From assembly GCA_019916065.1 (NCBI GenBank), contig CM034239.1:37906419-37970418 (forward strand): a DNA stretch of 64,000 bases. The letters are read 5' to 3'. The notes below the pieces were generated by a model, which was not told the origin of the DNA, did not search any database, and saw only the letters and a list, made by a program, of their open reading frames with translations. Position 1 is the first letter of the stretch. Each line of letters opens with the position of its first letter. This DNA is from Vitellaria paradoxa. Lineage: Eukaryota; Streptophyta; Magnoliopsida; Ericales; Sapotaceae. A program made the translations under genes and the position numbers. Positions 12,968-27,000 of the stretch are shown here, piece by piece.

Positions 12968-13254
12968 GATGACATCAAATTTACTTTTCTATTTTTTATT
13001 TTTTTTTTTGTTTTATGTGTTAAAAATTCTCAAAATAAGGAAAAAATACTTTATTTTTTTGGTTAAAAACTCTCAAAATAACTTTTTGACATTTTTCATT
13101 CCATGTGTAAATTTATTTTTTATTTTTTAAAACAAATTTTAAAAACATAAATAACCAAATAAGTTTTGAACTGTTTTTCTTACTTTTAAAAGTATAAAAT
13201 AAAAAATGAACTTAAAAAAAAATAAAAAATAAAAAAATAAACCAAACGACACCT
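12968..13254. mobile_element. Tourist-like MITE, copy 1 (relative at 33278-33601)
   Basis: The sequence is flanked by TAA/TTAA and aligns along its length with the element at 33278-33601: both have TTTTGTTTTATGTGTTAAAA in the left half and end in AATAAACCAAA followed by a short C-rich end. The size, 3-bp TWA target and AT-rich non-coding interior suggest a PIF/Harbinger-derived MITE. The ends have diverged more here than in the other copy. Confidence 0.55.
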
Positions 13255-13730
13255 TAATTTTTAGTTTTTAGTGGGTTTCGTGATAAAATTGATGCATGCT
13301 TTTTAATTTTCCTTCATTAATATTTGTTATTATTATTATTATTATTTGTCTAAATCAATTTTCAAATGCAAATACTTAGTTATGTTTATTACGCATGGTA
13401 TGGTACACCCAAGCCCACCAAACTATTTGGACGTAGCTTGAAAAAACTCTTGCACCTGTCATGGTTAGAAGCCCACTCAAATTCTTATATGTCTGTTTGT
13501 GTGCATATAGATATATATATATATAGGCTACGCATTTCCAAGCCCATTTCAATTTGTAAAAGGGGCTTGGAGCCCGATGTTGGTTGCTGGAGGCCCAATC
13601 TTGGACAAAACCATTAAGTTGTTTTCACAAGGTCCAAACAGAATTTGTAATAATTGATTTGAGTAAATTCCCCCCTAACAAATAACTTTGAATTGCAAAA
13701 TAACAGTCAAAACAACAGAAAATCTGACGA
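13255..13730. other. intergenic DNA downstream of the RING gene
   Basis: This is AT-rich with a short ATT repeat near 13328-13346. The plus-strand open frame at 13366-13617 has no recognisable domain. The 3' UTR and polyadenylation site of the minus-strand RING gene should fall in the right-hand part. Confidence 0.5.
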
Positions 13731-14414
13731 CTAGAAGATATCGAGGATCTCAGTGATCGAACGGTTACAAAGAGGACAACACCCACGATTCAACCACAGT
13801 TCGCGAGAACAAATCCTACAGTAGGTATGCCCGCAAGGGATAAACGCCGCACCTTTATTCCTCTCCATGCACACGCAGCACACCGCATCAATCACGCCCC
13901 CACTTCCCCCTTTCACGTCCCGATTATCCATCTTCCGCCTCTTTCGATCCTCACCGTCCATTTCTTGGAACATCGCCATCAACGACCTCAACGGCGTGAT
14001 TGCCGCCGTCTCGGTTGTCGCGCGAACTGCGGGACCCGCAGGAGGCCGCGGGTTTCGCTCCGCCGCTAGCGCCGTCGCCAGGTTCATACCGGAAGGAGCT
14101 CTCGCGGCCTGAATCTGACCCACGCAAGGCGGGTCTGAGCTTCTCTCCGGCAGAATCTGACCCACGCGGCCACCCCTGGCCGGTTCTTGATCGGGAGCAT
14201 GGTCGTCGTCTTGTCCTCCGAAGCTCATATTGGAAGCTCCGAGATTAGTCCACGAGGACCCACAAAACCCAATCCCCTTAAATGCCAACCGTTGTTTCAG
14301 ATTACTCCACCGCCCTCTTCCTCTCCCTGCACCGTCCATTTCTTCTTCTTCGTTCTCTCTCTTCTCTCCACCAAATCCTGCAAAACCAGTGTAGATTTTT
14401 CCATCAATTTTCAC
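13731..14414 (-). CDS. RING-HC finger protein, probable E3 ubiquitin ligase (227 aa)
   Basis: An intronless frame encodes a protein with a C-terminal C3HC4 RING at about residues 179-216: C-x2-C, eleven residues, C-G-H, T-Y-C, R-I-C, then C-P-L-C, followed by a short tail ending ILDIF. RING-HC proteins bind two zincs and usually recruit E2 enzymes to ubiquitinate targets. The middle is low-complexity, rich in Pro, Ala, Arg and Gly, with a basic KRRK near residue 160 that could be a nuclear signal. Near the N-terminus RWSNLKQRLAFKGIGFCGSSW is longer than the rest of that region in hydrophobic and aromatic residues and may be a short conserved motif. The first ATG is at 14414; a second at 14339 (residue 26, MDGAGRGRGRW) is equally plausible. 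The coding region is far richer in GC than its surroundings, as for a real gene. Substrate and localisation are unknown. Confidence 0.9.
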   Translation of the reverse strand: MKIDGKIYTGFAGFGGEKRENEEEEMDGAGRGRGRWSNLKQRLAFKGIGFCGSSWTNLGASNMSFGGQDDDHAPDQEPARGGRVGQILPERSSDPPCVGQIQAARAPSGMNLATALAAERNPRPPAGPAVRATTETAAITPLRSLMAMFQEMDGEDRKRRKMDNRDVKGGSGGVIDAVCCVCMERNKGAAFIPCGHTYCRICSRELWLNRGCCPLCNRSITEILDIF

Positions 14415-14644
14415 TCTTTTCTACAGGAAAAAAAAAAAAAGGAAAATTAAGAGAACCCACACTCTACGCACAAAGAAATTCATAGATTAAATGAAGAAAT
14501 GAGCATTAAAAAAACGAATGGTGATCAAGTATTGCATCAATGATCAATGGGAACCACCGAAGGAAGCAAGTGGGGAAGTACAAAATCGACGAAAGGGATC
14601 GATGCTTACAGAAATTAATTGGAGAATGTTATGCCAAGCTGGAA

Positions 14645-14662
14645 GCTCTATATAAATACATA
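14645..14662 (-). promoter_or_regulatory. possible TATA box of the RING gene
   Basis: The minus strand reads TATTTATATAG about 235 bases upstream of the RING start codon, which would allow a 5' leader of roughly 200 nt. The same bases read TATAAATA on the plus strand, so orientation is ambiguous, and AT-rich DNA produces such matches by chance. Confidence 0.3.
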
Positions 14663-17600
14663 TATATTTATTAATATATTAGGAGGAAGGGACTTTCTCT
14701 GACTATCTTCTTTAAGCCTTGAAGTTGAGAAGCTTAACTGGTTCCTCTTTTATCGGATCAGCTGGGTGCCATTGAAGAAACAGTGAAAAGGTGGAATCAG
14801 TTTGTTGGTAACAGTTCACAAACAGTGTTTGGACCCAAACCATCTATTAGGAATTGTACTTTAGAAAGAGTAAAAAGATTAAAAAATTGTGTGGAATTGG
14901 AATTGGAATTGGAAATTGAAGGAAAATTTTCATTTATTATTTTCTGTTTAGCTTTGGAGCTCAAAAAAGTTCTAAGTAATTTTAAAAAATTTTAAAGGTT
15001 TTTAATTTTTTTTATTAAATTTTATCATGTATCATTTTTGTACTAATTTTTATTTTTTTAATTTTTTAAAACTTCAAAATCTATGGTGTGTAATTTGAAT
15101 TAAGCGTGATGGACGAAATTTAAGTAATATCAATTATGTCAAGGGGTGGGGTGTAGATATTTGCACTCTTCTGTTAATTTTTTCCTCCATAATAGTTTTA
15201 ATAAAGTAAAGTAATATAAAGTAAGAAAAAATTAATGAATAAATACATTTATCATTTTCTTTACCCAAAATTTGGAAATTTAAAAATGGAGGGATTCTAA
15301 ATCCATTCAAATCTGAAACTTAACTACAGAATTTTGCTTTGGAGAGTTGCTTAATATCTAAATTATTTGCAAAAAATTGTACAAAAATTCAATTTACACG
15401 CATCAAATTCTAAAAATACACCATAAGGAGGGACACAAGTTCTCCAAGGAAATTCTAAAAAATAATAATAATAAAGAAAAACCTCTAAGTTAAAATATGT
15501 GAGATTCGGGAGTCATTCGGTGCAATAATGCACAGACTTATAAACCAATTCAGTTTTTTACTGTTAGATTATTAAAAGTAGATTTGACCGTCATTATTTT
15601 AAAAAACAAAAAAAAACTGTGAAAGCACAAAAACCAAAAGAGGGTTTAAATTAAATGAGCACAATAAATATAAGGAACTAAAAGATGAAAAATCATAAAT
15701 ATTATTATTTTTTATAGTATTCAAATTAAATAAAAATTTGAATTTGTATAATATGTGAAAAATATTATTTTTTTAATTTATAATACTATATATAAGCAAA
15801 ACTTAATTTAGATAATTATAATGTTTAAAATTTAAATATTAAATGATAAGTGTTGACTTATAAAAATTTTAATCCACATGTAATTCAAATATTATAAGTG
15901 ACAAGTGATTAAAATATTCAATTTAGTCTAGCCTGTCTCTAGGCTGAACTGAAGTAAGACGGTGGTTTCACTATGACAATGTGTCCTTTAGACAGTTTCT
16001 TTAAATTTTGCTTTCACCCATATCAAACTTGACTTGTCACTCATACTAAGAGAGGAAAAAGATAAATGTAAATGGTATATCAAGGCTTATTTTGTACATC
16101 ACATACACAAATTTTATTTTTAAAAGCCCAAACTCCATTTTAATTTTCTCTAGTTCCAAGTATTAAAATTTCATTTGAAAATATCATTTTTTTCATGTTC
16201 ATATTATAAGAATTGTTTTACTTGTATATATAGCGATAAACGTCCCATTGTACATACTTTGCAAATCTTACTTCTTCCTCCTCTTAAGATGAATTTATAA
16301 GAAAAAAAATTAAAATGAATAATAGGTAATAAGTTATTTGTCAAGAACACTTCAACAACCAAGTCAATAAAAGGCTCAAATGAATTAGTAAGAAAAAAGT
16401 GGAAATATGGATCACATAGAGCAAATATCTCTTGTTTGGTTAGCACTAGAATCTCTAATACATACTAATAGTGTGGTTGAATACAACTAATTTAACTACT
16501 TATGACTACTCTACTTAAACCACATGAATCAATAGGCTAAAAATTATTTGATCGTTAAATTACGACATGAAAGTGGAGACTCACTGCTCAAATTCAACAT
16601 AGCCATTCATTGCATGTAAGTTAACCTTTCCTAAAATTGTGACAAATTGCATCAAGATATGTATCTAATCCTCGTCCTTGATTCTATATCACATACCAAT
16701 AACCATCGTATGATAAGTTTGCTCAATCCTTTAGCCTGAAAACACCAACGAAGTATGCGTAATGTTGACATAAGTGCATCATTTATGGTTGAATAGGTAA
16801 TAGTATACTCTTGGTTCTCATGATAGTTTATATTTTTTTTCTCTTTCCACTTTATACAAAGTTTTGATTTAAAACTTGCAATTTTATTTTTTAATTTTTT
16901 GAATGAAAAGCCAAACTTGATAAAAAGAAAAAAAAGATTAATAAAAAAATCATTGAGTTAGTCCTGTCAAATGTTTCAAGTGTTAAATATAAAGGAAGAA
17001 GTTATTTTGATATCAGTTTTTATCCGAAGCCCTCTCATAATTTTAAATACTTTAAATGTCTTTTTAAACTTATCACTTATTTTTATGTATAACTTTCTCA
17101 ATTTAAATAACAAAAGAAAATAGATACGAGTTTGAATATTAAAAGAGAATAGATATAGGTTTAGATGGAAAGAAAATAGAAAGAATGGAGAACAGAAAAT
17201 AAATAAAAAAATAGGATAAAATTAAAAAGAAAAATAATAGAGAAGAAAATGTGTGTATGTGCCCCTCCTCTGGTTATTATTACCGGGCAACAAATAAGTA
17301 GAGACAGCAACAAGCAGCAATGATTGAGAGAGCGTAAATGTGGACTTAGGATTATTTGGGGTCCACTTACAGACCGCAGTTGTATCATTGGCCAAATTGG
17401 GCCCACAGCCATTTGACCATACAGAAAAAAGGGTGCAATGTGAAAGGCATTCATCATCACCACAACATGGCTAAATTACCCAATTTTTCTTTATCCTTTT
17501 TATTGTTCTTTTGAAATGACAAAGCCTTTGATTAAACTCTCTTAGTCAAAGGCCACATCTGGTCTTTTTATTCAATGCATATTTGGATTCGTATCATTAA

Positions 17601-20600
17601 GGCCATGTTTGTTGCCCATGCCAAAGAATTGAATAAACCACAAATAAGATGGGTTGGATTGATTTAATCCGACTCTAGGAAGAATTTGATTCTATTTTCG
17701 TCCAATTGTTTCAAAACATAGTAAATTGAATCGCTTTGTATGACTGATTGCAATGCGAATTTTAGTTTGTAAGATTTTATTTCATAATGCTTCCAATTTT
17801 CAGTATTAATTTTCAGTGTTCAATTTTCGAAAAAATAAAAATTGAATACGTTTTAGATATTAATGTTATTTTGAAACTGTTAACAAGAGTCAAAAGGATT
17901 AAGCTAATAAGAAGGCATTTGGCATTTCAAAAAAAAAAAAAAAGTACAACTTTAGATAGTTTTTTGTGTTTTTTTGACATTTTTTTTGTGTGTTTGGTTG
18001 AACAAAGTGTATTTTTTAGCATTTTTTTGTAACTTTTTGGGTGTTTGGTAAATTTTTTACTGTAACAAATCAAAAAAATGGTAACCTTTTATGTGTTTGG
18101 TATGTTTTTTACTGTAGCAAATAAAAAAGTGACAACTTTTTGTTTTACTTTTTACTGTAATAAGCTCCTAACTCAATCCAAATTTATTAAAAAAAAAAAA
18201 AGAACTTGCATATATGAATTTAATGGTCAATTTATAAAATTAAATTAAAAAATAAATAAAAGTTAGCTCTGCCAGCCTCTGCGTTCAAATGAAAATAAAT
18301 TTACACAAAAATTTAGTTTTACAGGCAAAATCATTTGAAACAGTTGCAAAATATCACATTAATAGTAAAATTTGCGCAGCAACTTTAGTTTTTTTATAAA
18401 CATGTACATATGTATATATATACACACATAATTATATATATCATTCCACTCAACAATAAGGAGCAAATATTTTTTTTTAATATGAATAGCAATTGACTAG
18501 TTTTTATTTTTATTTTTATTTTATTTTATGAGTCTACTAGCAGTCACCAACTACCGGTGATTGGCCATGAATGGTGTCCAGATATGGTGAATTCGTAGTG
18601 CGGAGAATGGTGGTTGGGAATGGTAATGAGTTTGGCAAAAACAGTCACAGAGAAGAAAAATTCAACAAATACAAAATATGCCTTCCAATTTTTTTCTCGA
18701 CTTAAAAATTTTTTGAAAAAGTTCTTATTTTTTTGAACCAAAAATTTAGAAATAAATTTATCAAACACGTTTTTATCTCTAATTTTCAAGTTTTAATTTA
18801 AAATTTTGATGAATATGAAAGATAATTAAATAAGAGAATAATTGCAGACCAACTCTTACCTCTCAAAAGAGAAATGAATTTCCAGAAATTTCATTCATGC
18901 ATTTTAATTTATGCTTTAATTTTATTATTTATATACCTCATCACCAGTCAGCATTATTTACTTGTTATAACTAAGGTTTGGTTTGGGGTGACAAATCAGA
19001 AACGAACTTTTTTGTTAGATTTTTTTTTTTTAATGTTATGTGGGTTTTTTTAATTAAAATTTAATTTTCTTTTTAATTTTAATAGATTTTTAAGCATGTT
19101 TTTCCACATATTTAAAAATGCATAAAAAAATTTAAAAATAAGAAAAGTTACAAATAAGCCAAAATTTTGGTTTTTTTTTTTTAAACTATTTGTAACTTTT
19201 TCCCATTTATAAGCATTTTTCAGGGATTGTTTTTTAAAAATTTGAATAACATACTTAAGGGCAATAATAATATAAAAAAAAATCAAACTTTTGTTAAAAT
19301 AGACACATAAGACCCCCCAAAAAAAAAATAGTACAGCTAATTTTTGATTTTTTTTTTTCTTTTTTTCTTTCAAACCCTAATTAACTACTTGCTAGTTGTA
19401 CTTTAGGCTGTGACTGAGCCGATATTGAGGCTTCCTAAAAAGACTGGACCCGACTAGAAAGCATTATACTACTTAAAAGCCCGACCTAAACCTGGCCCAA
19501 ACCCAAATTTGATTAGCTCCGTTACTCAAACTCCCGCAACGAGGTAGCCTTTGAAGCGAATAAATGAACGGGAAGAGAAAAGCCCTGACGTCATCTTTTG
19601 CATCAACAGAAGGGTAGAATGGTAATTTAACAAGAGAAGCCAAAACAAAACCTTCGTGTAACGTGCATTCCCTACTCATTAAGAATCCATTGTGGTTACC
19701 ACGCGATTACTCTCTTGTTCAATCTTTTGAATGATTTCGTGGGGTATAATATCATCCCAACAGTGAAAAAAGCACAATGTAGCAAGCCATAAACCAATAA
19801 CTAGAACAAGCAGAGAGTTAAAAAAAAAAAAAAATTACCCAGGCAAAGTAATTATTCAAAAAAAAAAAAAATACAGCAAAGTAATAAATAACCCACCACA
19901 ATATTACAACGCAGGTGCAAACTTCCCCATCAATTGATCTATTCTATCTCTATCTCACCATTAGAATTCAAATAATAGCCCCTACAAGGGGGGAACCAAG
20001 GTTGCCATCTTCCTTTTCACATTCTTTATTATCTCTATCAAAACTGTTGGGCGTACTAGTATACCAAGGCAAAAACTTTTTGGAAAGAGGTTTTCAAATA
20101 ATACAAATTGATTGTTTGTACAAAATTATACACATTTCTCAGTCAGTTGTCGTGAATGGAAAATGGCAGGAAGGTTGGTCTTAAAGTTGTTGGTCTTCAA
20201 TAATCTCTGAAAACATTGAAGTTCCTTCTTGATATCATACTTAAAATAGGACAAATACCTTGTGGAGTGAATCAATTGAAGTCGAGGATAAAACGCACGC
20301 GAACCTGCAAATATAGACACCAATTCCTTTCACACTTTGAATGCAATACAGTTTTGCAACATTCATGGAAGTAACGATCAACAATACCCACACCGACCCT
20401 TGCCAGAAATGGTCGTACTTCAGCAATGATTTGAGGGGTAAAAGAAATGAATTAGTTTACCAGAGTGAAAACAAAAATCTAGACATAAGTAAGGAACATA
20501 CAAGCTTACATTATTCCATTCCTGTAAGAATTTCTAGCTGCAGATTCTCCAAAAATCCACTCAACGAAGCTGCTGACAAGGAAAGTAATCACAGGGTGGT

Positions 20601-21000
20601 CAAAATGGGGAAGGGAGGTGCATGGAAATCTTAGATGCAATGCAACAATGGTGCAATTAAAAATTTAGATGTTTAGTTTAGTAGATTGATGGCAGAACAC
20701 CAACAATATGCTATTAATGGTCTTATCATTAGTACTAGCGGAGCAAATGAAATTCACTAAATAAAAAGACAAGCATGCAACTAATGCCAATCAGTAGAAA
20801 AATATATTTGGGAATTACTTACAGTTTTATGCGATGCTGGAATAAAGGTCCACATCAATTAAAAAAATTAGCCTAGCTGGAGTGACCTGAAAAGGTAAAC
20901 TAAATCAGTGGAAAACAAAACCCCTATAATAGAAAGGATATCTCCCTTGAATAGTACCATCAGTACATCAAAACTTCTCCCTGGGGGAATATAATTACTG
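14663..21000. other. intergenic DNA between the RING and P-loop genes
   Basis: No confident gene was found. The first part is AT-rich with a MITE-like unit at about 17905-18180. From about 19400 the composition is less AT-rich and includes a TGACGTCA palindrome near 19587. Part of 19900-21000 may be 3' UTR of the P-loop gene, with acceptor-like sites on the minus strand near 20575 and 20890, but no coding exon continues past the stop at 21024. Short open frames such as 16204-16446, 17161-17463 and 18544-18789 show no domain or splice support. Confidence 0.55.
17905..18180. mobile_element. MITE-like unit of the ACTGTAGCAAA family, inverted copy
   Basis: It repeats GTGTTTGGT and TTTTTACTGTAGCAAA phrases. 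Read on the opposite strand it matches the unit at 47515-47856, which has TTTGCTACAGTAAAAAATTA and CCAAACA. The exact ends could not be fixed. Confidence 0.45.
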
Positions 21001-21023
21001 AAACTGTGCACATACTAATTGCC

Positions 21024-24000
21024 CTATTTACTATATCCTTCTTCCAACATCAAGTGACGATAGCTACGGCCTCGTATAACTCGCTGCCACAAAAACCAAA
21101 GCATGCTCTTCAAGCTCATTTGCATTCGTTCCTGCACGAGCCTGCAGCACATCAAAAGTGTTAGCACATGGTGTTCTTTAACCAGTAATTTAGACATCTG
21201 ATATAGTTGAAGATATCCTACCATCTCACAAGGCATCTTTGAATGCCCCGTGACACTGGACGAATGAAGGATGGATCCCGCTGAGCATAAAGTAAACCAA
21301 CCTGCGCAGGATATATAAGAAAAAAGCACAGTATGACTTGCACTTTGCAGTCCATATCGAGAAACTTAGATTTAAAGAGTCAAATTAAATAGCATTCCAC
21401 TTAAAGAGCAGAGATAACTAAGCAATTTTATCTCCCCCCCCCCCCCCCCAAAAAAAAAAAAAACAGCAATCATCTGTAGGAAAATACACCTGCTTGGTAT
21501 TCTACCAGTTCTTTAACGCTAATCATTGCTGTGATAATGGCCAGCAATTCAGGTAGGAATTTTAAGACATCTTAGACAGGAAAAAAACTCATTTGTTTTA
21601 TATGGCCAGAACTAAAGCAATTTTCTGGTCATCTAAAGAGGTTGGTTAAGAAAATCATGAAAAGCAGTGCACAATGGAAAGAAGTTTAGCATGGCAGAAA
21701 CACATCATTGAATAAAAAAAATGGAAATACCTCTATCAATGCAACAGCAGAAGGATCATCCAGGATTTCAAGGCTACAATCAGCTAAATAATTAACCTGT
21801 AACAAGGCAAGTAGGAAAATATACACAAAATTATATGGAAAAATAATATACGCAACAAGCAACAATGCTAAGCTTGTGTAGCAGCATATACAACTATGTG
21901 CAATTTTCAACAAGAAGATTTTTACCCCATAAACTGTAATAATATACCTTCTTCAAATAGGAACTGAAGAAATGACAATCTAATGTTAAGAATAGAGCAC
22001 AAACAAACTGGATAATAAATAAAGACGGACAAATATCCATATATGGTTGCTAATGACAGAATTGTTTATTTAGAAAGCTAAACCACAGTCGAAGATCTCA
22101 TATTACTATCCTAACCATGAGAAACAGACGTTCAATTTTCATAACCCCATAATCTTTTGAGAACATTGCAGTGATGTTCAACATAAGATCTTTACTTTAT
22201 TCTTTTCAGCAACAACAGAGGTATAAAATCTATGCACGCAAATTTATTACATTAAAAATTAAACAGAAAAAGCTAATGAAACACAGCATAATCAAAACAC
22301 GATAAACGATAATCAGACAATTGACATATAGTTTATCAACATTCATTTGGCATTATAGCTAGCATACTTCTGGAACAGCACACTCTTATACATGACAAGT
22401 TTATGAGAACTATTTAAGAATGAAAAATACCCCAAATTCTGCATTAACGAGAGATTGAATAAAATCCATTAGTTGAAGCTTAGCCCACGCTGAACGCAGA
22501 GCAGGGTTGTCTGCAGTAGGAGGATGTCTCCAAGGAGCACCAAAGCGTAATCGATCTTTCGGAAATTTTCCATTACGTGCATCATTAGCAAACTTTTGCA
22601 AGAGCGATAATGCTTTATCCATGGCAGGATTAACCACAGTCACCTTAATTTTGTGATCAAAAATATCAAGGTTGGATAAGTACATAAACAACTGATACAA
22701 AAATGAGCAATGCAGATGCAAATATATTTTATTATGGACACAAAAGCTGCATTCATAAGCTATTGATGAAAAATGGTAATGCTGTTATATTTAGAAACAA
22801 ACATATCCGACTGGCAAATCTTTTCTAAGAAACAGGCACCATCTGACACCCACAAGGAAAAACAAAGATTTATGCATTCCAATGCAATTTTTAATTAAGC
22901 AGTTTGGTTAAATAGACATGTTAGTTTGGTATTAGGATGGGAAATGGGAGCTAATCCAACAGCAAGATTTCCCAGAACGATCATCCGTAGCAATCTCCAA
23001 CAGTGTGGAGAGCAGCGACTGCTTTCTTCTAATAGACACATACGTTGGTGGATTATATTTACGAAAATTCAAACAAATTCGAGAACCCTGACAAGATACC
23101 AAGAAATGAGAATATTGACAGAGATTTCTTTTTCTATTTGCCCATAGAAATGAGAATGTTGACTAAGCAATGCCATAAAACAATGATATAATAGTCAGGA
23201 AACAAGTAGATGACTCATGTCAACACATCCTCTCATGGCATCTAGTCTGATCAATTAAGAAGAATCTTATGTGGTGACAGATTATTTGATTCAAGGAAAC
23301 AAAGGGAGTGCAAGAAACAAATCAGATGAAAGTCAACAATGAAGGAGCTAGCACATTTTGTATGCGTGTGAAATGGTTATCCATACTTCATGTCCTCATA
23401 CAAAATCAGAATGTTATTAGAATTAAACTTCAAAAAGGAATTAGATTCAAAATTGCCACTAGTTATGGAAACGTACTTGCAGATATGCTAAATATGCATC
23501 TACAATATCCTCAAATGTACTACTCTTGTCGTCCATGACCCTACAATAAAACCCAAAAATGGGAGAATTAAAAGATTTGTCATATTGCATAATATTTATA
23601 ATTACACCAATATGTAATAGTTTAATTGTTAAACAAAAGCACAGACTTGAATACTTGTCTGCCAGAAACTTTCATTTTACTACATGCTATTGTTTAGTGA
23701 TTCATAACAAGTAGGATGCCATTTGTGCTTGCATTCCAAGACAGACAGCTGGTAAGAATCTCACATGCGTCGTGAGGGTATTGGAAAATAACCAAGGTGC
23801 AATGTCTAAGAACTCAACTGTTAATACATCAGAAAACTTCATAAACTTCATCCTATCACTACACAGTACAGAACAATGCTGAGATGTAATACCGAGCATC
23901 TAAATACTTACTTCTGGTAAAAATTGCTTTGCTTGAGTGCATAAAGCTCAAATAGATGTCGTGGGCTGGGCCCTAGCACCTCAACAACCACATTCCACTA

Positions 24001-27000
24001 CATAATCAACAAACAAATTGAATTATTCGCAAAGATATATCCTTCCTTTTGATAAGTAATTATTATTTATTAGGGGAATGAGGTGGGGATGAAAAAAGAT
24101 CAATTTCCCTCTCATTAATTTCTTATTATTAAGAAATCATTAAAATAAAGCTAATGGGAAGAATTCCTCAATCATATGAGCTCACCTCGGATTGACTGAA
24201 GTAATCTACAACCATATGGATTTTAGCTTCTTGTGGAGTCCATCCAAAGGTCTGAAATAGGCCAAGAGTAAGATACCTGAGCGGTATAGATTTTAAACTA
24301 ATTCCAACAAGTCCTAAACTAAGACAAACACACACACGCTCCTCCCCCATAGAATGACAAAAGACCAATCAAGGGGGGACACGTGTGCATGTTCACCCCT
24401 TCCCCCCACCACCCCCCCCCCCCAAAAAAAAAAAAATAACTTAAACCGAAAATCCATCAAGTAGATTGCCTATACTCATTGGCACAAATAAAAAACCAGA
24501 TAGTACATCTACTCAAAGCAAAAAAGCCCATCAGGTACATGAACTCACCTAATATAGGAACCAGATAGAACATAACACTGAGAGTATCAAGAGCAGAAAA
24601 GGCGGGAAAATAGTACAATTCATTCACTACCGAAACGTTTATGATCTTAATCACAAATAACCACCAAGGTCATCAACCTAACTGGAAAGGTGTCCCTACT
24701 TTTTTAACTTTTCTATAGAACAGGGAATGGCAGAGTCGGCAGAATGCTCTGTCCCTGCCAGAATTTTAATTAGAAAGGAAAGAAGACACCCCATGACCCC
24801 GCAGATGCATAAAAAAAATAATAATAATAAAGCAGTAAGGGTACCTCACGGGAGATGAATATGTCTGGAAACCCGAAATCCATAAAAGCCCGGTATGAAT
24901 AGTAGCTGCCAAATATCAGTAAGTTTCAGATATAAAAGCTGATTAAGAAAATGAAATTGCAATACTAGTTAAGACAGTTTTTTTTTTTTTTTTTTGGCCA
25001 GGGGGGTGGGGGAGAAGAGGGTTTCCATGAGCACAATATAGATTAGAAGGTTGATTATCATTGCACAAAATGATAATGAAGGTTACAAAGACTTGATTAG
25101 CATGCAAAAGACTTCCAGCAGGCAATGAATAATTGTTTGAGAAAATAAGCAAATACCCTGTACAAAATGTTTGGTAATACAAGAAAAGAAATGATAAGAA
25201 ATCAATATATCTAAAAGAAAATTGAGATGGTAATAATAGAAGAGCAGTTGAGAGAGTCAATTAAAATGGTTTAGTCATGTCCAACAATAACATAGGGATG
25301 CACTATTATTGTTGGGCAAAAGATAGTCATAAAATTACACAGACTGAAATTGTGAGGGGGGGGGGGGAACTAATTTCAAACAATCTCACGAAAAACATAT
25401 CTATGACAGAAATGAATAGGGGAAGGGTATTCATGCAGCCAGGGGTGGAAAACTAGCCTTCTTAGTAATTGGAGGCAAAAATTATATACTATCTCGGGAT
25501 AAAGTGAGAATATTTTTATGATAAAATTATTAAAAATAATTATGGTAACGTAATAAAATTTGGGAGAATAATTTTAAAAAATTAAATTTATTTTAGCAAA
25601 ATTGATCATTTTGTAATTTTGACATGCATTCGCTTTATACATGTGCACCACATTATAGAAATGATATTTACAATGGGGGTGGATTAACAAAATTATATAG
25701 AACTGTGCATAAATAACAATATATATATATAAACAGTGGGGTCAGGTGCCCCACACCATAAGATGTGATTCTGTCTATACATGTAGCCAACTTGACGCAA
25801 ACTAGTTTGGGACTAAGGTTTTTATTGAGTTGATTTAAGTAAAAAAAATGTGCATTTAATACATCTGAGAAGCTAACAATGACATCAGGGTCAGGAAGAT
25901 AAATGCTCCCCACCACTGGATTAGCTGGTAGAATTCCAGAAAGGAAGGGAGTGAAGGTTCTCAATAATTGTTGAGTAGGGGGTCCTTATAATTCAAACTC
26001 ATGCAGCAATGAAGAAAAGACCTTAGTGAAGAAACATGAAAATGACATAATTGATGATAAATACATTGAAAAGAATGACACCATAATACAACTTGCAATG
26101 GCTATATCATTATGATTGACATTCAATTTTTATGAAATTTACAGTTTCTTAAGACTACTAGGTCTCTTGACTTGGGGCATCATACTGAATCTTCCAATCA
26201 CCCTTAATCCAAAAATAGCTTACTGACCATATATATATATATATATATATGGAATCTTCAAAGATATTATATCATAGTCCTTGTGAGCAATCCCGAAGCA
26301 AATGATTAGAAGTCCAACAACAGTCAACACAAAATTGGCCATCGCACTATCCAATCCACTACCTTATTGGAATCATCAACAAGTGTGTTGCATGCTTCTA
26401 AGATGCCATAAAGGTGAGAAGTAACATTGTGTTGTTCATGGAAAAAAAGATTGTGTCAGCAACAATGTAAAGAAAAAGAATACTAAATATGTAGATAAAT
26501 TACCTATCTGATGTCACGAGAATGACAGGCAAACACCTCTCATTGGCACCCAAAGCTATTATTCTCCATATTAAGCTGTCATGATACAATGAACCAGAGA
26601 CTGTTGAATCATCTGTTAAAACTGCATGCTTTAGAACTTCAATATTGTTTATCACCAGCTTCGGCTGTTCAATATTACATTCGAAACATCCATCAAACCA
26701 CAAAACTAATAGTAAACATCAACGATAACGAACATGCCAGACATTACTATTTTTGCCTCCAGTTCACTTCAAAATAAAGCAGTTATTAGAAGCCCATTAA
26801 GCTACTGGGTACAGTCACAATGCGACAATTCAGCTGCCTAATGATGAAGAGTCCACATCTCTTATTCAATCAAATTGACATCAATTTGCTAGCTAACAGT
26901 CCTGAAGGGATTTGATTAATTACCTGAAAGTAATCAATTTCAGCAGCTGAAGACAGTAATTCCAAAAGTAAACACGGCCAATCAGTCGAAGAATTCGCCA

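Noticed and set aside
13827..14485. Five plus-strand frames over the RING gene
   Set aside because: They are antisense shadows of a GC-rich coding region, with Pro/Arg/Ser bias and no motif.
16204..16446. Minus-strand 80-residue frame with a hydrophobic stretch
   Set aside because: AT-rich composition, no partner exons, no domain; consistent with a chance frame.
20341..20634. Plus-strand 97-residue frame downstream of the P-loop gene
   Set aside because: No domain, and it lies in a likely 3' UTR or terminator region of the minus-strand gene.
25668..25964. Minus-strand frame in a P-loop gene intron that looks partly protein-like (ILPANPVVGSIYLPDPDVI and onward)
   Set aside because: The exon before it ends in phase 2 and joins perfectly to the exon at 24845-24905. 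Part of the frame is explained by a dispersed repeat motif at 25790-25835.
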